Source: a virus
IMG/VR virus record: IMGVR_UViG_3300035099_000024
Span: 1-36,983 of that record
Direction: 5' to 3' (one strand)
DNA: 36,983 nt
Each line of letters begins with the position of its first letter. Positions within the stretch are counted from its first letter, which is position 1. The notes beneath the pieces were generated by a model that had not been told where the DNA came from, searched no databases, and worked only from the letters and a program-made list of their open reading frames with translations. Positions 1 through 7,304 of the stretch are shown one piece after another. A program made the position numbers and the translations under genes.

Positions 1-1
1 G

Positions 2-1567
2 AACGGCGCCACTTCTGTCACTGGAACCAATACCTTTACCGTCGGCACCGGTCTTACCTCATTGGGCGGCGATCTGTCTGTCACCGGCCTGACAACTTTA
101 TCCAACGCTTCGGTATCGGGCAACTTTGAAGTCGGAACCGACAAGTTCAGAGTATACGGAGCAACCGGCAATCTGACTTCAGCGGGCATCGCTTCTTTCA
201 CCGGAACAGGCAGCAATTCCTTCTCGGGTTCAATCAATTCTCTCTTGGGCATCCATGGGGCGGGCAATGTCACCACCGAAGCCCAATTCCTGTCTTACGG
301 CACCGCTTCCAATTCATTCGCCGGTTCATTGGAACTGGCCAAGGGTTTGAGATTCGGCAATCTGACCCAGACGGAAAGCGGGATCAATTCATTCAACGGC
401 AACGTCGGCATCGGGACGACGGGACCAGGGGCGAAGTTGGATGTGGCAGGGTATATTAAAGCAGGAACTACTGGTAGTGGAGGAGTTCAATTTGCTGACC
501 AAAATGATGGGTCTAATTTATTTTATGCATATCATTATTTGAGCAAATTGAGGTTTTACTACGGCGGGTCAGATTTGGTAGCAATTCAATCAAACGGCAA
601 CGTCGGCATCGGGACGACGGGGCCCAGTGATAAGTTAACGGTATTGAATACAGGAAGTACACAAATATCTTTACAGGATAGGAGCGACCATTCTGAGAGA
701 GCACAACTTATGTATGATGATGGGGGTGCCACTAACTTTTATTTGTATAATAATTATGCCGGGTCTGCGTCTTCTGCAATAACTTTGGGTTTTGGTTCAA
801 CGTATGGAAGTAATGCAGTCATGACTTTATTACAGAGCGGCAACGTCGGCATCGGGACGACGGGACCAGTGGCAAAGCTGGAAGTTGCTTCGGGTGGAGA
901 TATTACAGGTTCTAATACCCACTTCAAGGTATCGGCTTTGGCGGGGTCAGTGTATGGTGCGAAAATGTCGCTAGATGCTACTGCTTTAATGGGTGGTAAT
1001 AATTGGGAATTATTTAGTTCAGCAACTGCCGCTGGTGAAGGTGGCGGCAAGTTAATTTTCTACGACAGAACGACTACTAAATATGGGCCAGTCATAGATA
1101 ATCAAGGCAACGTCGGCATCGGGACGACGGGGCCAGAGACACAACTTAAAATAGGAGGGGCTATCTCGTCGAGTTCTTTGGCTTTTGAAGTATTTGGATT
1201 AGCGAGTGCTTCAAATATATATGTTGGCGGCAATGTTTCAGCTTTAACCTACACCGACAGGACACCATATCCAAAGGACTTGCGGGAGGCCTATAATTCG
1301 GTTCTCTCCTTGGAAGGAAAGAATGGAAATGTTGACCACTCAAAACTTGACCCGTTTATCAAAGCGGAAAACGGGGAAAGGAATTTGTCAGCTCTCATTT
1401 CCGCTCAAAACGAGGTCATTAAAGATTTGAATAAAAGGGTTTCCGATTTGGAAACTAGAGTGGCCCTATTAGACGGCAAGACGCCGCCAGTTGGGGCGGT
1501 AACCCCGAAAACGGAGGTCAATTTTTGGGTGAAACTTTGGGAATTTATAATTAACCTGTTTAAATGA
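2..1567 (+). CDS. Tail-fibre protein, C-terminal part (5' end missing)
   Basis: The reading frame is open from base 2, so the gene is cut by the window edge; a TTG at 62 is only an internal codon. The protein is a low-complexity, Gly/Ser/Thr-rich fibre with four copies of a NVGIGTTGP motif (codons at about 401, 599, 842 and 1109) separated by unrelated 55-80 residue segments, as in phage fibres built of modular knitted domains. The C-terminus has a YTDRTPYPKDLREAYNSVL segment, then a coiled coil (ISAQNEVIKDLNKRVSDLET) and a hydrophobic tail (VNFWVKLWEFIINLFK). From base 398 onward it is the in-frame continuation of the gene starting at 36359, giving a predicted 555-aa protein. Bases 1-397 are an alternative N-terminal section. 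Role: probable receptor-binding or accessory fibre. The family is inferred from composition and repeats. Confidence 0.75.
   Translation, partial: NGATSVTGTNTFTVGTGLTSLGGDLSVTGLTTLSNASVSGNFEVGTDKFRVYGATGNLTSAGIASFTGTGSNSFSGSINSLLGIHGAGNVTTEAQFLSYGTASNSFAGSLELAKGLRFGNLTQTESGINSFNGNVGIGTTGPGAKLDVAGYIKAGTTGSGGVQFADQNDGSNLFYAYHYLSKLRFYYGGSDLVAIQSNGNVGIGTTGPSDKLTVLNTGSTQISLQDRSDHSERAQLMYDDGGATNFYLYNNYAGSASSAITLGFGSTYGSNAVMTLLQSGNVGIGTTGPVAKLEVASGGDITGSNTHFKVSALAGSVYGAKMSLDATALMGGNNWELFSSATAAGEGGGKLIFYDRTTTKYGPVIDNQGNVGIGTTGPETQLKIGGAISSSSLAFEVFGLASASNIYVGGNVSALTYTDRTPYPKDLREAYNSVLSLEGKNGNVDHSKLDPFIKAENGERNLSALISAQNEVIKDLNKRVSDLETRVALLDGKTPPVGAVTPKTEVNFWVKLWEFIINLFK
398..1135 (+). repeat. Four dispersed ~28-bp NVGIGTTGP repeats in the tail fibre
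   Basis: A near-identical 28-30 bp sequence beginning ggcaacgtcggcatcgggac starts at 398, 596, 839 and 1106. A fifth copy at 36857 equals the first one in the circular reading. The intervening segments of about 170-240 bp share no obvious similarity. DNA identity is higher than protein conservation would need, since the same codons recur each time. This fits homogenisation or recombination at the repeats. Confidence 0.85.
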
Positions 1568-1794
1568 GCGAAAATAACCAAAATGTAAAACTGTCAACCC
1601 TTCTTGCGATAATAGTGATTTTTATCGGTATTGTCGGGGCGGCCTTTACGCTGGTTTGGAATGAGCAAAAAGAAAACAGGGCAGAGGCCAATACCAGAAT
1701 GGATAAGTTGGAAACCAAATTTGACAGTAAGTTTGATGTTTTGAGCGGTAAGATAGATAGTTTTATAGGGCGTTACGATGGATATAGAAAATAA
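1564..1794 (+). CDS. Small membrane protein with coiled coil (lysis region)
   Basis: 76 aa. The start overlaps the tail-fibre stop (ATGA). One transmembrane helix at about residues 11-31 (LLAIIVIFIGIVGAAFTLVW) follows a short polar N-terminus. Behind it lies a charged heptad-like helix (about 33-70) with the repeated pattern KLETKFDSKFDVLSGKIDSF. The layout (membrane anchor plus coiled coil, directly before an endolysin) resembles small accessory lysis proteins, but no family is recognised. It could also anchor or assemble the preceding fibre. Confident as a gene, uncertain in function. Confidence 0.7.
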   Translation: MSENNQNVKLSTLLAIIVIFIGIVGAAFTLVWNEQKENRAEANTRMDKLETKFDSKFDVLSGKIDSFIGRYDGYRK

Positions 1795-1796
1795 AG

Positions 1797-3896
1797 ATGG
1801 AAGACAAATTTTGGTATAAACAACACGATGGGCTGATTGAGGAAAAGCCAAAACCGACTGATTTTATCAGAGGAGTCGGCCAGACCTTGCTTCAGCACGA
1901 AGATAGAAACACAATCGCCGATTGGACGCAGTTTTTGCCGTCAGGCGAAAGGCAAAGGTTCAGATTTATTGATGTGATGGCCTGCTTTCCTTACGACACA
2001 GAGGTTTTAATGGAAGATTTTACAACGAAAAGAATTTCTGACATTAGAGTCGGGGAATATGTTATTTCTCATATGGGACAGAAAAAAAGAGTTTTGGAGG
2101 TAATGAAAAGGAAATACGATTCTGAGATGTATCGCATAAAAATTATGGGCAACTATGATGAAATTTTATGCACGCCAGAACATCCGTTTTTAACAGATAT
2201 TGGATGGATTCCGGCGGATAAATTGACAACAGATTCAAGAGTTTTAATTCCTTTAACCGATAATTTAATTGCAGATAAAACCATAAAAGAGATAGAAAAG
2301 AATCCAGAATTTTTATGGTTATTAGGTTTTTATTTGGCGGAAGGGTCTATAACCATAAGGGAAAAGAAATTAAAAATACCAAAAAGGGCGGTCAATGGAG
2401 GCGGTAAGGGAAATGGAACCGTTATATTTTCAATTTCCAAAAAAGAAACTGATTTTGCAAATAAAATTATTGATATCGCCAAAAGGCTTTTTAATGTTGA
2501 TTTTCATATTTACGAAAAGAAAACTAGTAAGGGAATGAGTGTTTATGGCTATTCGGACTATTTGGCAAAGTTACTAATAGAACTTGGAGGGCAATATTCT
2601 GACAAAAAAAGAATAAACCCAAGGTTAATGTTCTTAGAACCCAAACTCCAATTAGAAATTTTTAAGGGCTGGAAGGATGGCGACGGTTATTCAGATAACA
2701 AAAAAGAAACTATTATCTCCTGTTCAAAGGAATTAGTTGGGCAAATGCACAGGATACTTCTTCGTAATAGAATTAAGTCCTGTATTTACAAAAGAAATGC
2801 TTATGGAATTCATAAAGAAGCCTTTGACCTGAATATTTATGGAGATGGAGATAATGGATTTAAGGATAACTATTTAACAAGAAAGGTGTCCTCAATAGAA
2901 GTGGTAAAAAACCCCAAACAAAGAGATTCTAAAAGTAGAGTAAAAAATGTTTACAATCTTGAAGTAGAAGACGACCATTCATATATTGTTAATACGGTTG
3001 CTGTTCATAACTGCGTAACCTTCAGCGCGTTAAACTGCGTAGAGACCCAAGCCAAGTGGATGATTAAAAATAAACTCTTACCCGAAGGCACTTACAACAA
3101 ACTGGTTGAATTGGGATTTATAGTTAACGGCGAATTTAACGCTTCAGACCGTTTTACGGCAAAGATGTCGGGGACGACCGAACAAGGAAATACCTTGACC
3201 AAGGTTTGGGAAAGTATAAGGAAGGACGGACTTTTACCCGAAGGAGATTGGCCGGCAAATGAGGATTTTTCGTGGAACGGCTATTATGCCGCCATCCCTG
3301 ATGAGTTAAAGCAGAAAGCCAAAGAAATTCTTAAACTATTCAAGTTTGAATATGAACTCATAAGCCCTATAACTATCCCCGTCCTGAAGGCCGAACTGAG
3401 ACACGCGCCGTTGCAGATTACGACGGGAGTTTGCCCGGGCTGGGATAATCCCCCCGTTCCCGTATGCGGTCTGGGGGCTTCCCACGCCACAATGCTTTAC
3501 AAGGTTGATTCCGATAACGGGTTGGAAGATTTTGACCAATACGCGCCTTTTCAAAAGAAACTGAATCCGGGATATAGGGTTTATTCCTGCCTAAAGGGCG
3601 TAGTCAGCCCGATTAAACCAGGTGAAGTTTATCCGTTTCATTACACGTTCAGTAATAATCTTTATTGGGGCCAAGCCTCTCCCGAAATCGTAGCCCTCCA
3701 ACGGATTCTGGTTCAAGATGGCGAATTAAGGCAAGGTGATTTCAAGAGTGGAACTTATGATAACGTAACCAAGGAGGCCGTGTTCGCTTTTCAGAAACGG
3801 TATATGGTCGCTTCTTGGTGGGAACTTTTATTCGTTCGCGGGCGATGGATTGGCCCGGCCACTCGTCGCAAGCTGAACGAACTTTACGGACTATGA
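1797..3896 (+). CDS. Endolysin: papain-like cysteine peptidase with peptidoglycan-binding domain, split by an intein
   Basis: 699-aa precursor; removing the intein (residues 63-405) leaves 356 aa. The catalytic region reads VMA-CVTFSALNC across the junction. C-x-x-F-S-A aligns with the CWAFSA active-site helix of papain-fold peptidases, making Cys406 the likely nucleophile, and His563 (GASHATMLY) the likely general base. Residues about 625-697 (ALQRILVQDGELRQGDF ... ATRRKLNELYG) form a PG_binding_1-type cell-wall domain. The protein would cleave wall cross-bridges at the end of infection. A holin-like gene follows with an ATGA overlap. Activity should depend on intein excision, because the intein sits directly before the nucleophile. 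The family is recognised from motifs; the exact bond cleaved is unknown. Confidence 0.8.
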   Translation: MEDKFWYKQHDGLIEEKPKPTDFIRGVGQTLLQHEDRNTIADWTQFLPSGERQRFRFIDVMACFPYDTEVLMEDFTTKRISDIRVGEYVISHMGQKKRVLEVMKRKYDSEMYRIKIMGNYDEILCTPEHPFLTDIGWIPADKLTTDSRVLIPLTDNLIADKTIKEIEKNPEFLWLLGFYLAEGSITIREKKLKIPKRAVNGGGKGNGTVIFSISKKETDFANKIIDIAKRLFNVDFHIYEKKTSKGMSVYGYSDYLAKLLIELGGQYSDKKRINPRLMFLEPKLQLEIFKGWKDGDGYSDNKKETIISCSKELVGQMHRILLRNRIKSCIYKRNAYGIHKEAFDLNIYGDGDNGFKDNYLTRKVSSIEVVKNPKQRDSKSRVKNVYNLEVEDDHSYIVNTVAVHNCVTFSALNCVETQAKWMIKNKLLPEGTYNKLVELGFIVNGEFNASDRFTAKMSGTTEQGNTLTKVWESIRKDGLLPEGDWPANEDFSWNGYYAAIPDELKQKAKEILKLFKFEYELISPITIPVLKAELRHAPLQITTGVCPGWDNPPVPVCGLGASHATMLYKVDSDNGLEDFDQYAPFQKKLNPGYRVYSCLKGVVSPIKPGEVYPFHYTFSNNLYWGQASPEIVALQRILVQDGELRQGDFKSGTYDNVTKEAVFAFQKRYMVASWWELLFVRGRWIGPATRRKLNELYGL
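1983..3011 (+). mobile_element. Intein with LAGLIDADG homing endonuclease in the endolysin
   Basis: 343 aa (precursor residues 63-405). Block A starts at Cys63 (CFPYDTEVL) and block B contains CTPEHPF with the TxxH histidine. The endonuclease has two LAGLIDADG-like motifs (LLGFYLAEGS and FKGWKDGDGYSD). Block F is VYNLEVEDDHSYIVN and block G ends AVHN, followed by the +1 residue Cys. All splicing residues (Cys1, block B His, penultimate His, terminal Asn, +1 Cys) are present, so it should be active. The insertion site codes for the catalytic cysteine of the host protein. Its A/T-rich sequence differs from the flanking extein and fits horizontal entry. Confidence 0.93.
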
Positions 3897-4111
3897 ACAG
3901 CGATTTATTTAAGTTAAACCTAACGGACGTAGCCAAAGGGCTTATCGTGGCGGTTCTGTCGGCCGTCTTATCGGCGCTTTATCAAGCGCTTACGGCGCAG
4001 GCGGTTATTGACCCGAAGCAGTTATTGCTGGTTGCGGCCACTGCTTGCGTAGGTTATTTGCTGAAGAACTTTTTTTCTACCCCAGACGGCAAATTTGGGG
4101 GCGTCTTGTAG
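3893..4111 (+). CDS. Holin-like small membrane protein
   Basis: 72 aa with the ATG overlapping the endolysin stop (ATGA); an upstream in-frame start at 3815 is rejected because it would run deep into the endolysin. Two hydrophobic helices are visible (about residues 14-34, KGLIVAVLSAVLSALYQAL, and about 45-62, KQLLLVAATACVGYLLKNFF) separated by a short loop. This size, the two helices and the position next to an endolysin match phage holins, which form the inner-membrane lesion that times lysis. No specific holin family is assigned. Confidence 0.7.
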   Translation: MNSDLFKLNLTDVAKGLIVAVLSAVLSALYQALTAQAVIDPKQLLLVAATACVGYLLKNFFSTPDGKFGGVL

Positions 4112-4112
4112 G

Positions 4113-4154
4113 GTTGATAACTTTTTGCCCTATATTTGCTAAAATACTTATATT
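4113..4154 (+). promoter_or_regulatory. Promoter with GTTGATAAC element upstream of the transglycosylase
   Basis: GTTGATAAC (4113-4121) precedes a TTGCCC -35 (4125-4130). An 18-nt spacer separates it from a TATATT -10 (4149-4154). GTTGATAAC is the reverse complement of the GTTATCAAC at 8810, so the same element appears here inverted. Moderate match to a sigma70 promoter. Confidence 0.45.
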
Positions 4155-4190
4155 AGGACTTTTGTAATCATTATTCTGTCCCTTTTATGG

Positions 4191-4664
4191 TTGCTGGCCA
4201 TCATTGTATTTGCCTCTAGAGTGGAAGGGAAGAGCAAAACGATACAATATACCTATAACGACCTCTTCATTCAACCTAGGGCATTACAGAGCGTCAAAAC
4301 AGGCGTTCCCAGCGTAATATCCGGCGGGGATGGAAATACATATTTAGTTGCCTCTACATTAACTCTTGAACCTCGTGAATACCTGAAACGGCTCGCGCCG
4401 GAGATTTTTAGTTTGGCGAATAAAATTGTTATAGCCGAATCAAACTGGCATCCGACCGCCCATAACAAAACCACTTCGGCTTCGGGTTTGTTCCAGTTTC
4501 TTGATTCAACTTTCCAACACTATTGCATAGACAAATATCACTTCACCGATACGATGGCCGACAAAGACGATCCCTATATTCAAATCAAATGCGCCGTTGA
4601 GATGATTAAGTATGAACCGAACGGATTAAACCATTGGCTGGCTAGCGCTGATTATTGGAAATAA
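4191..4664 (+). CDS. Lytic transglycosylase (SLT-like)
   Basis: About 157 aa from a TTG; the true start is unclear because the open frame extends upstream to 4143, and translating from 4152 gives a textbook signal-anchor (RTFVIIILSLLWLLAIIVF) but no ATG. The second half carries the goose-lysozyme/SLT signature: a catalytic Glu in KIVIAESNW, then the ASGLFQFLDSTF motif, and a C-terminal NHWLASADYW resembling the usual substrate-cleft strand. It would cut the glycan strands of peptidoglycan, either during lysis with the neighbouring endolysin or as a virion entry enzyme. The N-terminal hydrophobic segment suggests export or membrane anchoring. Family call is firm, start is not. Confidence 0.8.
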   Translation: MLAIIVFASRVEGKSKTIQYTYNDLFIQPRALQSVKTGVPSVISGGDGNTYLVASTLTLEPREYLKRLAPEIFSLANKIVIAESNWHPTAHNKTTSASGLFQFLDSTFQHYCIDKYHFTDTMADKDDPYIQIKCAVEMIKYEPNGLNHWLASADYWK

Positions 4665-4665
4665 A

Positions 4666-4890
4666 ATGTATAAATCTTTTCTGGGGAAAATTGAAGAATG
4701 CTGGAACTGCGGCCGCCGATTATCTATCAGGCAAAGATATTGTGTTTGCGGAAAAAAGAATTTGGATTTCAAGCCGAGAAACTGGATGGGGGCACCGGTG
4801 GCAGAAATTGAGGAGAACCCGGAAAATAACAATGAGGAAGATATGCTGGGCCGCGCGCAGGAACCGTTAAAAACCGACCGGCAACAATGA
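4666..4890 (+). CDS. Small zinc-ribbon protein
   Basis: 74 aa, starting one base after the transglycosylase stop. A four-cysteine cluster CWNCGRRLSIRQRYCVCGKK (residues 12-31) forms a zinc ribbon; the rest is acidic and Asn-rich. Function unknown. It is the last gene before a terminator and may be a leftover of the lysis operon. Confidence 0.6.
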   Translation: MYKSFLGKIEECWNCGRRLSIRQRYCVCGKKNLDFKPRNWMGAPVAEIEENPENNNEEDMLGRAQEPLKTDRQQ

Positions 4891-4944
4891 CCGGAAGAAA
4901 GCGGGACTTACGGCGGGCTGGCTGGAGAGGGTCTTGTTGTTAAG

Positions 4945-4998
4945 ACTCAACCAAATTCCAAGAACTCACCTCGCAAGGGGTGGGTTTTTGGTTGGAGT
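4945..4998 (+). terminator. Rho-independent terminator of the lysis operon
   Basis: An inner stem aactcacc/ggtgggttt around a tcgcaagg loop is stacked on an outer stem actcaaccaaa/tttggttggagt with one bulge. A T-run (tttttg) lies inside the 3' arm. It closes the fibre-lysis operon and precedes the first early promoter. Confidence 0.65.
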
Positions 4999-5026
4999 TG
5001 CCTGTGGATAACTTATATGCTATTAT
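4998..5026 (+). promoter_or_regulatory. Sigma70-type promoter, early operon
   Basis: TTGCCT -35 (4998-5003), 17-nt spacer, TATTAT -10 (5021-5026). GTGGATAA, the reverse complement of TTATCCAC, occupies the start of the spacer (5004-5011) and recurs at 5048-5055. A factor bound there would cover the promoter. Confidence 0.6.
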
Positions 5027-5080
5027 GAAATAGTGGTTTAGGTTAAAGTGGATAACATTTCAAAAACTGCACTTTTTCAA

Positions 5081-5137
5081 GGGGTTTTGGGGGGGGTTGT
5101 CCACTATTGCAATCTAGTGTGGCTATGTTAATATAAC
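5081..5137 (+). promoter_or_regulatory. Second early promoter region with G-tract
   Basis: G4T4G8 (5081-5096) is followed by TTGTCCAC (a variant of TTATCCAC) and TTGCAA (5107-5112). A 16-19 nt gap leads to TAATATAAC, which contains overlapping -10 candidates. The next gene has a near-perfect ribosome site (aaggaggtg, about 5147-5155). The -10 choice is ambiguous. Confidence 0.4.
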
Positions 5138-5160
5138 GATGTATGAAAGGAGGTGCAAAA

Positions 5161-5340
5161 ATGAAAAGGAAAAATAGAAAGTATGTAAAATTAGGTCAAG
5201 CGGGCGCTCGCAAGAGGTGGTCGTCCCGCTGGGATTTATTGGTTGAGCTTACCAAGAAATATGGCAAAGAGCGGCAGACCGAGTTTCTTAAGTGGCCGAC
5301 AGAGCACCTTAAGACACTTGTCCAGTTGCTAAAAAAATGA
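5161..5340 (+). CDS. Small basic phage protein
   Basis: 59 aa. The ATG at 5161 is chosen over 5143 because AAGGAGGTG ends 5 nt upstream of it. The N-terminus is strongly basic (KRKNRKYVKLGQAGARKRW) and the rest is helical. First gene of a chain joined by stop-start overlaps. It may bind nucleic acid; family not recognised. Confidence 0.65.
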   Translation: MKRKNRKYVKLGQAGARKRWSSRWDLLVELTKKYGKERQTEFLKWPTEHLKTLVQLLKK

Positions 5341-5585
5341 GCAACAACGAAACTTACAATCCCGATTCTTCTATTAAGGCAAGCGCCAAAGCAAACTTCA
5401 GAGTCGGGCTAGTTGCTTTAAGAAACGATATTGAATGGCTGGCTGAGGAACTGGCGAAGACGGCCGACACGCCAGACAAATTAGAAGCGTTAATAGTGGA
5501 ACTTCAAAAGCAATACGAGGAGCTTCGTAAAGTTAGCCCAAAGATATGGGATGGCTGGAAGGATGAACCTCGCGAGGATTTATGA
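5337..5585 (+). CDS. Hypothetical helical protein
   Basis: 82 aa, ATGA overlap with the preceding gene and with the next one. Mostly charged helix (WLAEELAKTADTPDKLEAL). In the same operon as a GRF zinc-finger protein, so possibly linked to replication or recombination, but no motif supports a function. Confidence 0.6.
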   Translation: MSNNETYNPDSSIKASAKANFRVGLVALRNDIEWLAEELAKTADTPDKLEALIVELQKQYEELRKVSPKIWDGWKDEPREDL

Positions 5586-5983
5586 AACTAAAAGCACAAA
5601 TTACAATAGACATAAATCAATACGAGAATGTAAAGCCGGAGATTGAAATTGACACCGAAGATCTAGGCGCGGCCAAAGAATTGATTCTGAAGCTTTGGGA
5701 TGCCTTCCACGGGTTATGCCAAAACCGTTATAACCCGAAAGGTGAGATTGACGAGCTTAACAGCCAGCTTCAGATGGACGCGGAAACAAGAAAAGAATAC
5801 GGCAAAACCGATTTCAAAATGCAAGACCTTTTTGACAAAGTCAGGCAGGGAAAAGCCATACCAGTCGAAGTATGGCAAGGGTTAAACGAGTCTGACCAGA
5901 ATATATTGCATAAAGCGATTTTGCAATTTAATCAGGAACAGAGACTCAATAAAAAAGATGCCAAAGTGCAAGTGCAATCTTGA
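5582..5983 (+). CDS. Hypothetical protein
   Basis: 133 aa, starting in an ATGA overlap. Begins with a short beta-like segment (KLKAQITIDINQYENVKPEI), then helices. Its last 26 nt overlap the start of the GRF zinc-finger gene in another frame, so the two are translationally coupled. No recognisable family; the coupling hints at a shared pathway. Confidence 0.6.
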   Translation: MKLKAQITIDINQYENVKPEIEIDTEDLGAAKELILKLWDAFHGLCQNRYNPKGEIDELNSQLQMDAETRKEYGKTDFKMQDLFDKVRQGKAIPVEVWQGLNESDQNILHKAILQFNQEQRLNKKDAKVQVQS

Positions 5984-6398
5984 AGCCAAGCGGGCTCAGG
6001 TAAGGAAAGAAGGGCCAAATAAGGGCCGATGGTTCTTCACCTGCCCCCAACCGCAGGGCAAACAATGTTCATATTTTGAATGGGAAGCCCGCGAGCCGAT
6101 TAGCGAAGTGGAAATGAGCTCAAGGCAATATGAGAATATAATGCGGGGGCTGGTGGTGGTGAACGAGAACTTGAAGGCAATCTCAAAGAAGCTATTTAGA
6201 AAGGGGTATATTCCAGTCTGGGAAACCCAAGAGAAGGTTCAGGAGCCCGTTTTAGATGCCCCTGTAAGCCCCAAAACTGCCCCAGAAGCGACGAAAGCCC
6301 CCCAAGACGATATAGACCCCATTAACGAGGAATTGGCAGGCAAGGAGTTGGCAGATGAAGAAGAGAAAGAAATAGACCTTTCGCAAATCCCTTTCTGA
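5958..6398 (+). CDS. GRF zinc-finger protein with SSB-like C-terminal tail
   Basis: 146 aa. The N-terminus is a GRF-type zinc finger: Cys4/Cys6, the GRWFFTCP core with Cys29, then Cys37 and FEW (residues 4-42). Such fingers bind single-stranded DNA in topoisomerase 3, NEIL3 and APEX2-type proteins. A helical middle is followed by a Pro/acidic linker and the last residues EEKEIDLSQIPF. This ends like bacterial SSB (acidic stretch plus I-P-F), the docking site for host repair and replication proteins. Inference: a phage single-strand binding protein with a non-OB DNA-binding module that recruits host SSB partners. No OB-fold is visible. Confidence 0.7.
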   Translation: MPKCKCNLEAKRAQVRKEGPNKGRWFFTCPQPQGKQCSYFEWEAREPISEVEMSSRQYENIMRGLVVVNENLKAISKKLFRKGYIPVWETQEKVQEPVLDAPVSPKTAPEATKAPQDDIDPINEELAGKELADEEEKEIDLSQIPF

Positions 6399-6400
6399 TT

Positions 6401-6745
6401 ATGGAGAAAATAACTTGCGACACAATAATTGATTTTCTAAAGAATATAATTGAGGAAAAGAAAATTCTACCCCCTTCAGTTTTTATTGATGCCGCCGAAA
6501 AACTTAATATCTTGCGTTCGGATGAGGATGATAAGCTAGTCGGCTTAATGCAAAAGGTTGCCCAGCTTAAATCTAATTCTATTCTGAGTGGTAATAGTGT
6601 AGCTCAGGCGAAGGTTCACGCTGAAGCATCTGATGATTACAAACTGATGCTGATGCAAAAGATGAGGTGTGAAAGAATAACCGAATTTATCCGTATAGAA
6701 AAGATACGGGCAAGGTTAAAGGATACCGATTTAAGCGGATTCTAA
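6401..6745 (+). CDS. Hypothetical helical protein
   Basis: 114 aa, starting 2 nt after the GRF protein stop. All-alpha in appearance with charged helices (KLNILRSDEDDKLVGLMQK). No motif recognised. The tight spacing places it in the same early operon as the GRF protein. Confidence 0.6.
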   Translation: MEKITCDTIIDFLKNIIEEKKILPPSVFIDAAEKLNILRSDEDDKLVGLMQKVAQLKSNSILSGNSVAQAKVHAEASDDYKLMLMQKMRCERITEFIRIEKIRARLKDTDLSGF

Positions 6746-6746
6746 T

Positions 6747-7034
6747 ATGACCCAACTTCAAAAAATTATAGAATTATGTTCCGATGGTGCTTTTCATTGC
6801 CAAGTGGAATTTTGGAACTTATTCATCCGAAGTCCCCATAAGCGCCGAGCAGAACTTGAGAAAACCGGCAAGTATCTTTTTCAAAGCAGACCCTGCGAAC
6901 ACGGCCATAAGAATGTCAGGGATTACTTAATGATTGAAATAGTGGGCGAGGTTAAAGATGAGAAGGTAAGTTTTTGCCGCCCCGAAGTTCTGGCCGAGAG
7001 GCGGGCTAAGGAGAAGCAAAGAAGTTTAATTTGA
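6747..7034 (+). CDS. Winged-helix-like protein
   Basis: 95 aa, 1 nt after the preceding stop. The start MTQLQKIIELCSDGAFHCQV, with SPHKRRAELEKTGKY behind it, has the spacing of the small winged-helix proteins common in phages (DG-x-W/F-H-C ... R-x-x-E-L-x-K-x-G-Y). The C-terminus is basic (ERRAKEKQRS). Could act as a DNA-binding regulator; the assignment rests on pattern similarity only. Confidence 0.55.
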   Translation: MTQLQKIIELCSDGAFHCQVEFWNLFIRSPHKRRAELEKTGKYLFQSRPCEHGHKNVRDYLMIEIVGEVKDEKVSFCRPEVLAERRAKEKQRSLI

Positions 7035-7047
7035 AAGGAGGCGAAAT

Positions 7048-7209
7048 ATGAAAACAACATTAAAAATAATATCAATAATAGCAATAGTGATAGGCGGTTT
7101 AGCAATACTGGATGGTATTGGAAAGCCAAGTGGTTATGCGATAATAGGCGGGTTGCTTTTCGCAGGGCAGGGCATATTGGCTTTAATTTACATTGGGCAG
7201 AGGAAATAG
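7048..7209 (+). CDS. Small two-helix membrane protein
   Basis: 53 aa. A strong ribosome site (aaaggaggc) lies 6 nt before the ATG. Two hydrophobic helices (KIISIIAIVIGGLAIL and YAIIGGLLFAGQGILALIYI) flank a short GIGKPSG loop; the end is basic. Function unknown. Membrane topology resembles small phage-encoded inner-membrane proteins. Same general type as the protein at 9481. Confidence 0.65.
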   Translation: MKTTLKIISIIAIVIGGLAILDGIGKPSGYAIIGGLLFAGQGILALIYIGQRK

Positions 7210-7254
7210 TTATCCACTTTTAGAGCTTGCTTTAACAATTAGGGGTGATATAAT
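7209..7254 (+). promoter_or_regulatory. Promoter with GTTATCCAC element driving a leader peptide
   Basis: GTTATCCAC (7209-7217), TTGCTT -35 (7227-7232), 16-nt spacer, TATAAT -10 (7249-7254). The predicted transcript starts at or near the ATG at 7260. A second promoter (TTGACA 7270-7275, 18 nt, TATTAT 7294-7299) lies just downstream inside the leader. Confidence 0.7.
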
Positions 7255-7259
7255 TAAAG

Positions 7260-7301
7260 ATGTCTGGAATTGACATCGTGCATGGGGATGTAGTATTATA
7301 G
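7260..7301 (+). CDS. Leaderless 13-residue leader peptide of an attenuator
   Basis: ATG 5 nt after the TATAAT box, so probably leaderless; reads MSGIDIVHGDVVL then TAG. The stop lies 3 nt before the 5' arm of the downstream terminator, the usual geometry of a transcription attenuator. Codons 7-9 contain the gtgcatgg strand that can pair with the terminator loop. Translation is inferred, not shown. Confidence 0.45.
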   Translation: MSGIDIVHGDVVL

Positions 7302-7304
7302 ATT

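Noticed and set aside
4655-4870. 71-aa ORF overlapping the zinc-ribbon gene
   Set aside because: Alternative frame over 4666-4890; only the latter has a CxxC/CxC pattern and starts directly after the previous stop.
5081-5096. G-quadruplex (G4T4G8)
   Set aside because: Only two G-runs are separated by a loop; a four-run quadruplex would need splitting the G8 run with no loop bases.
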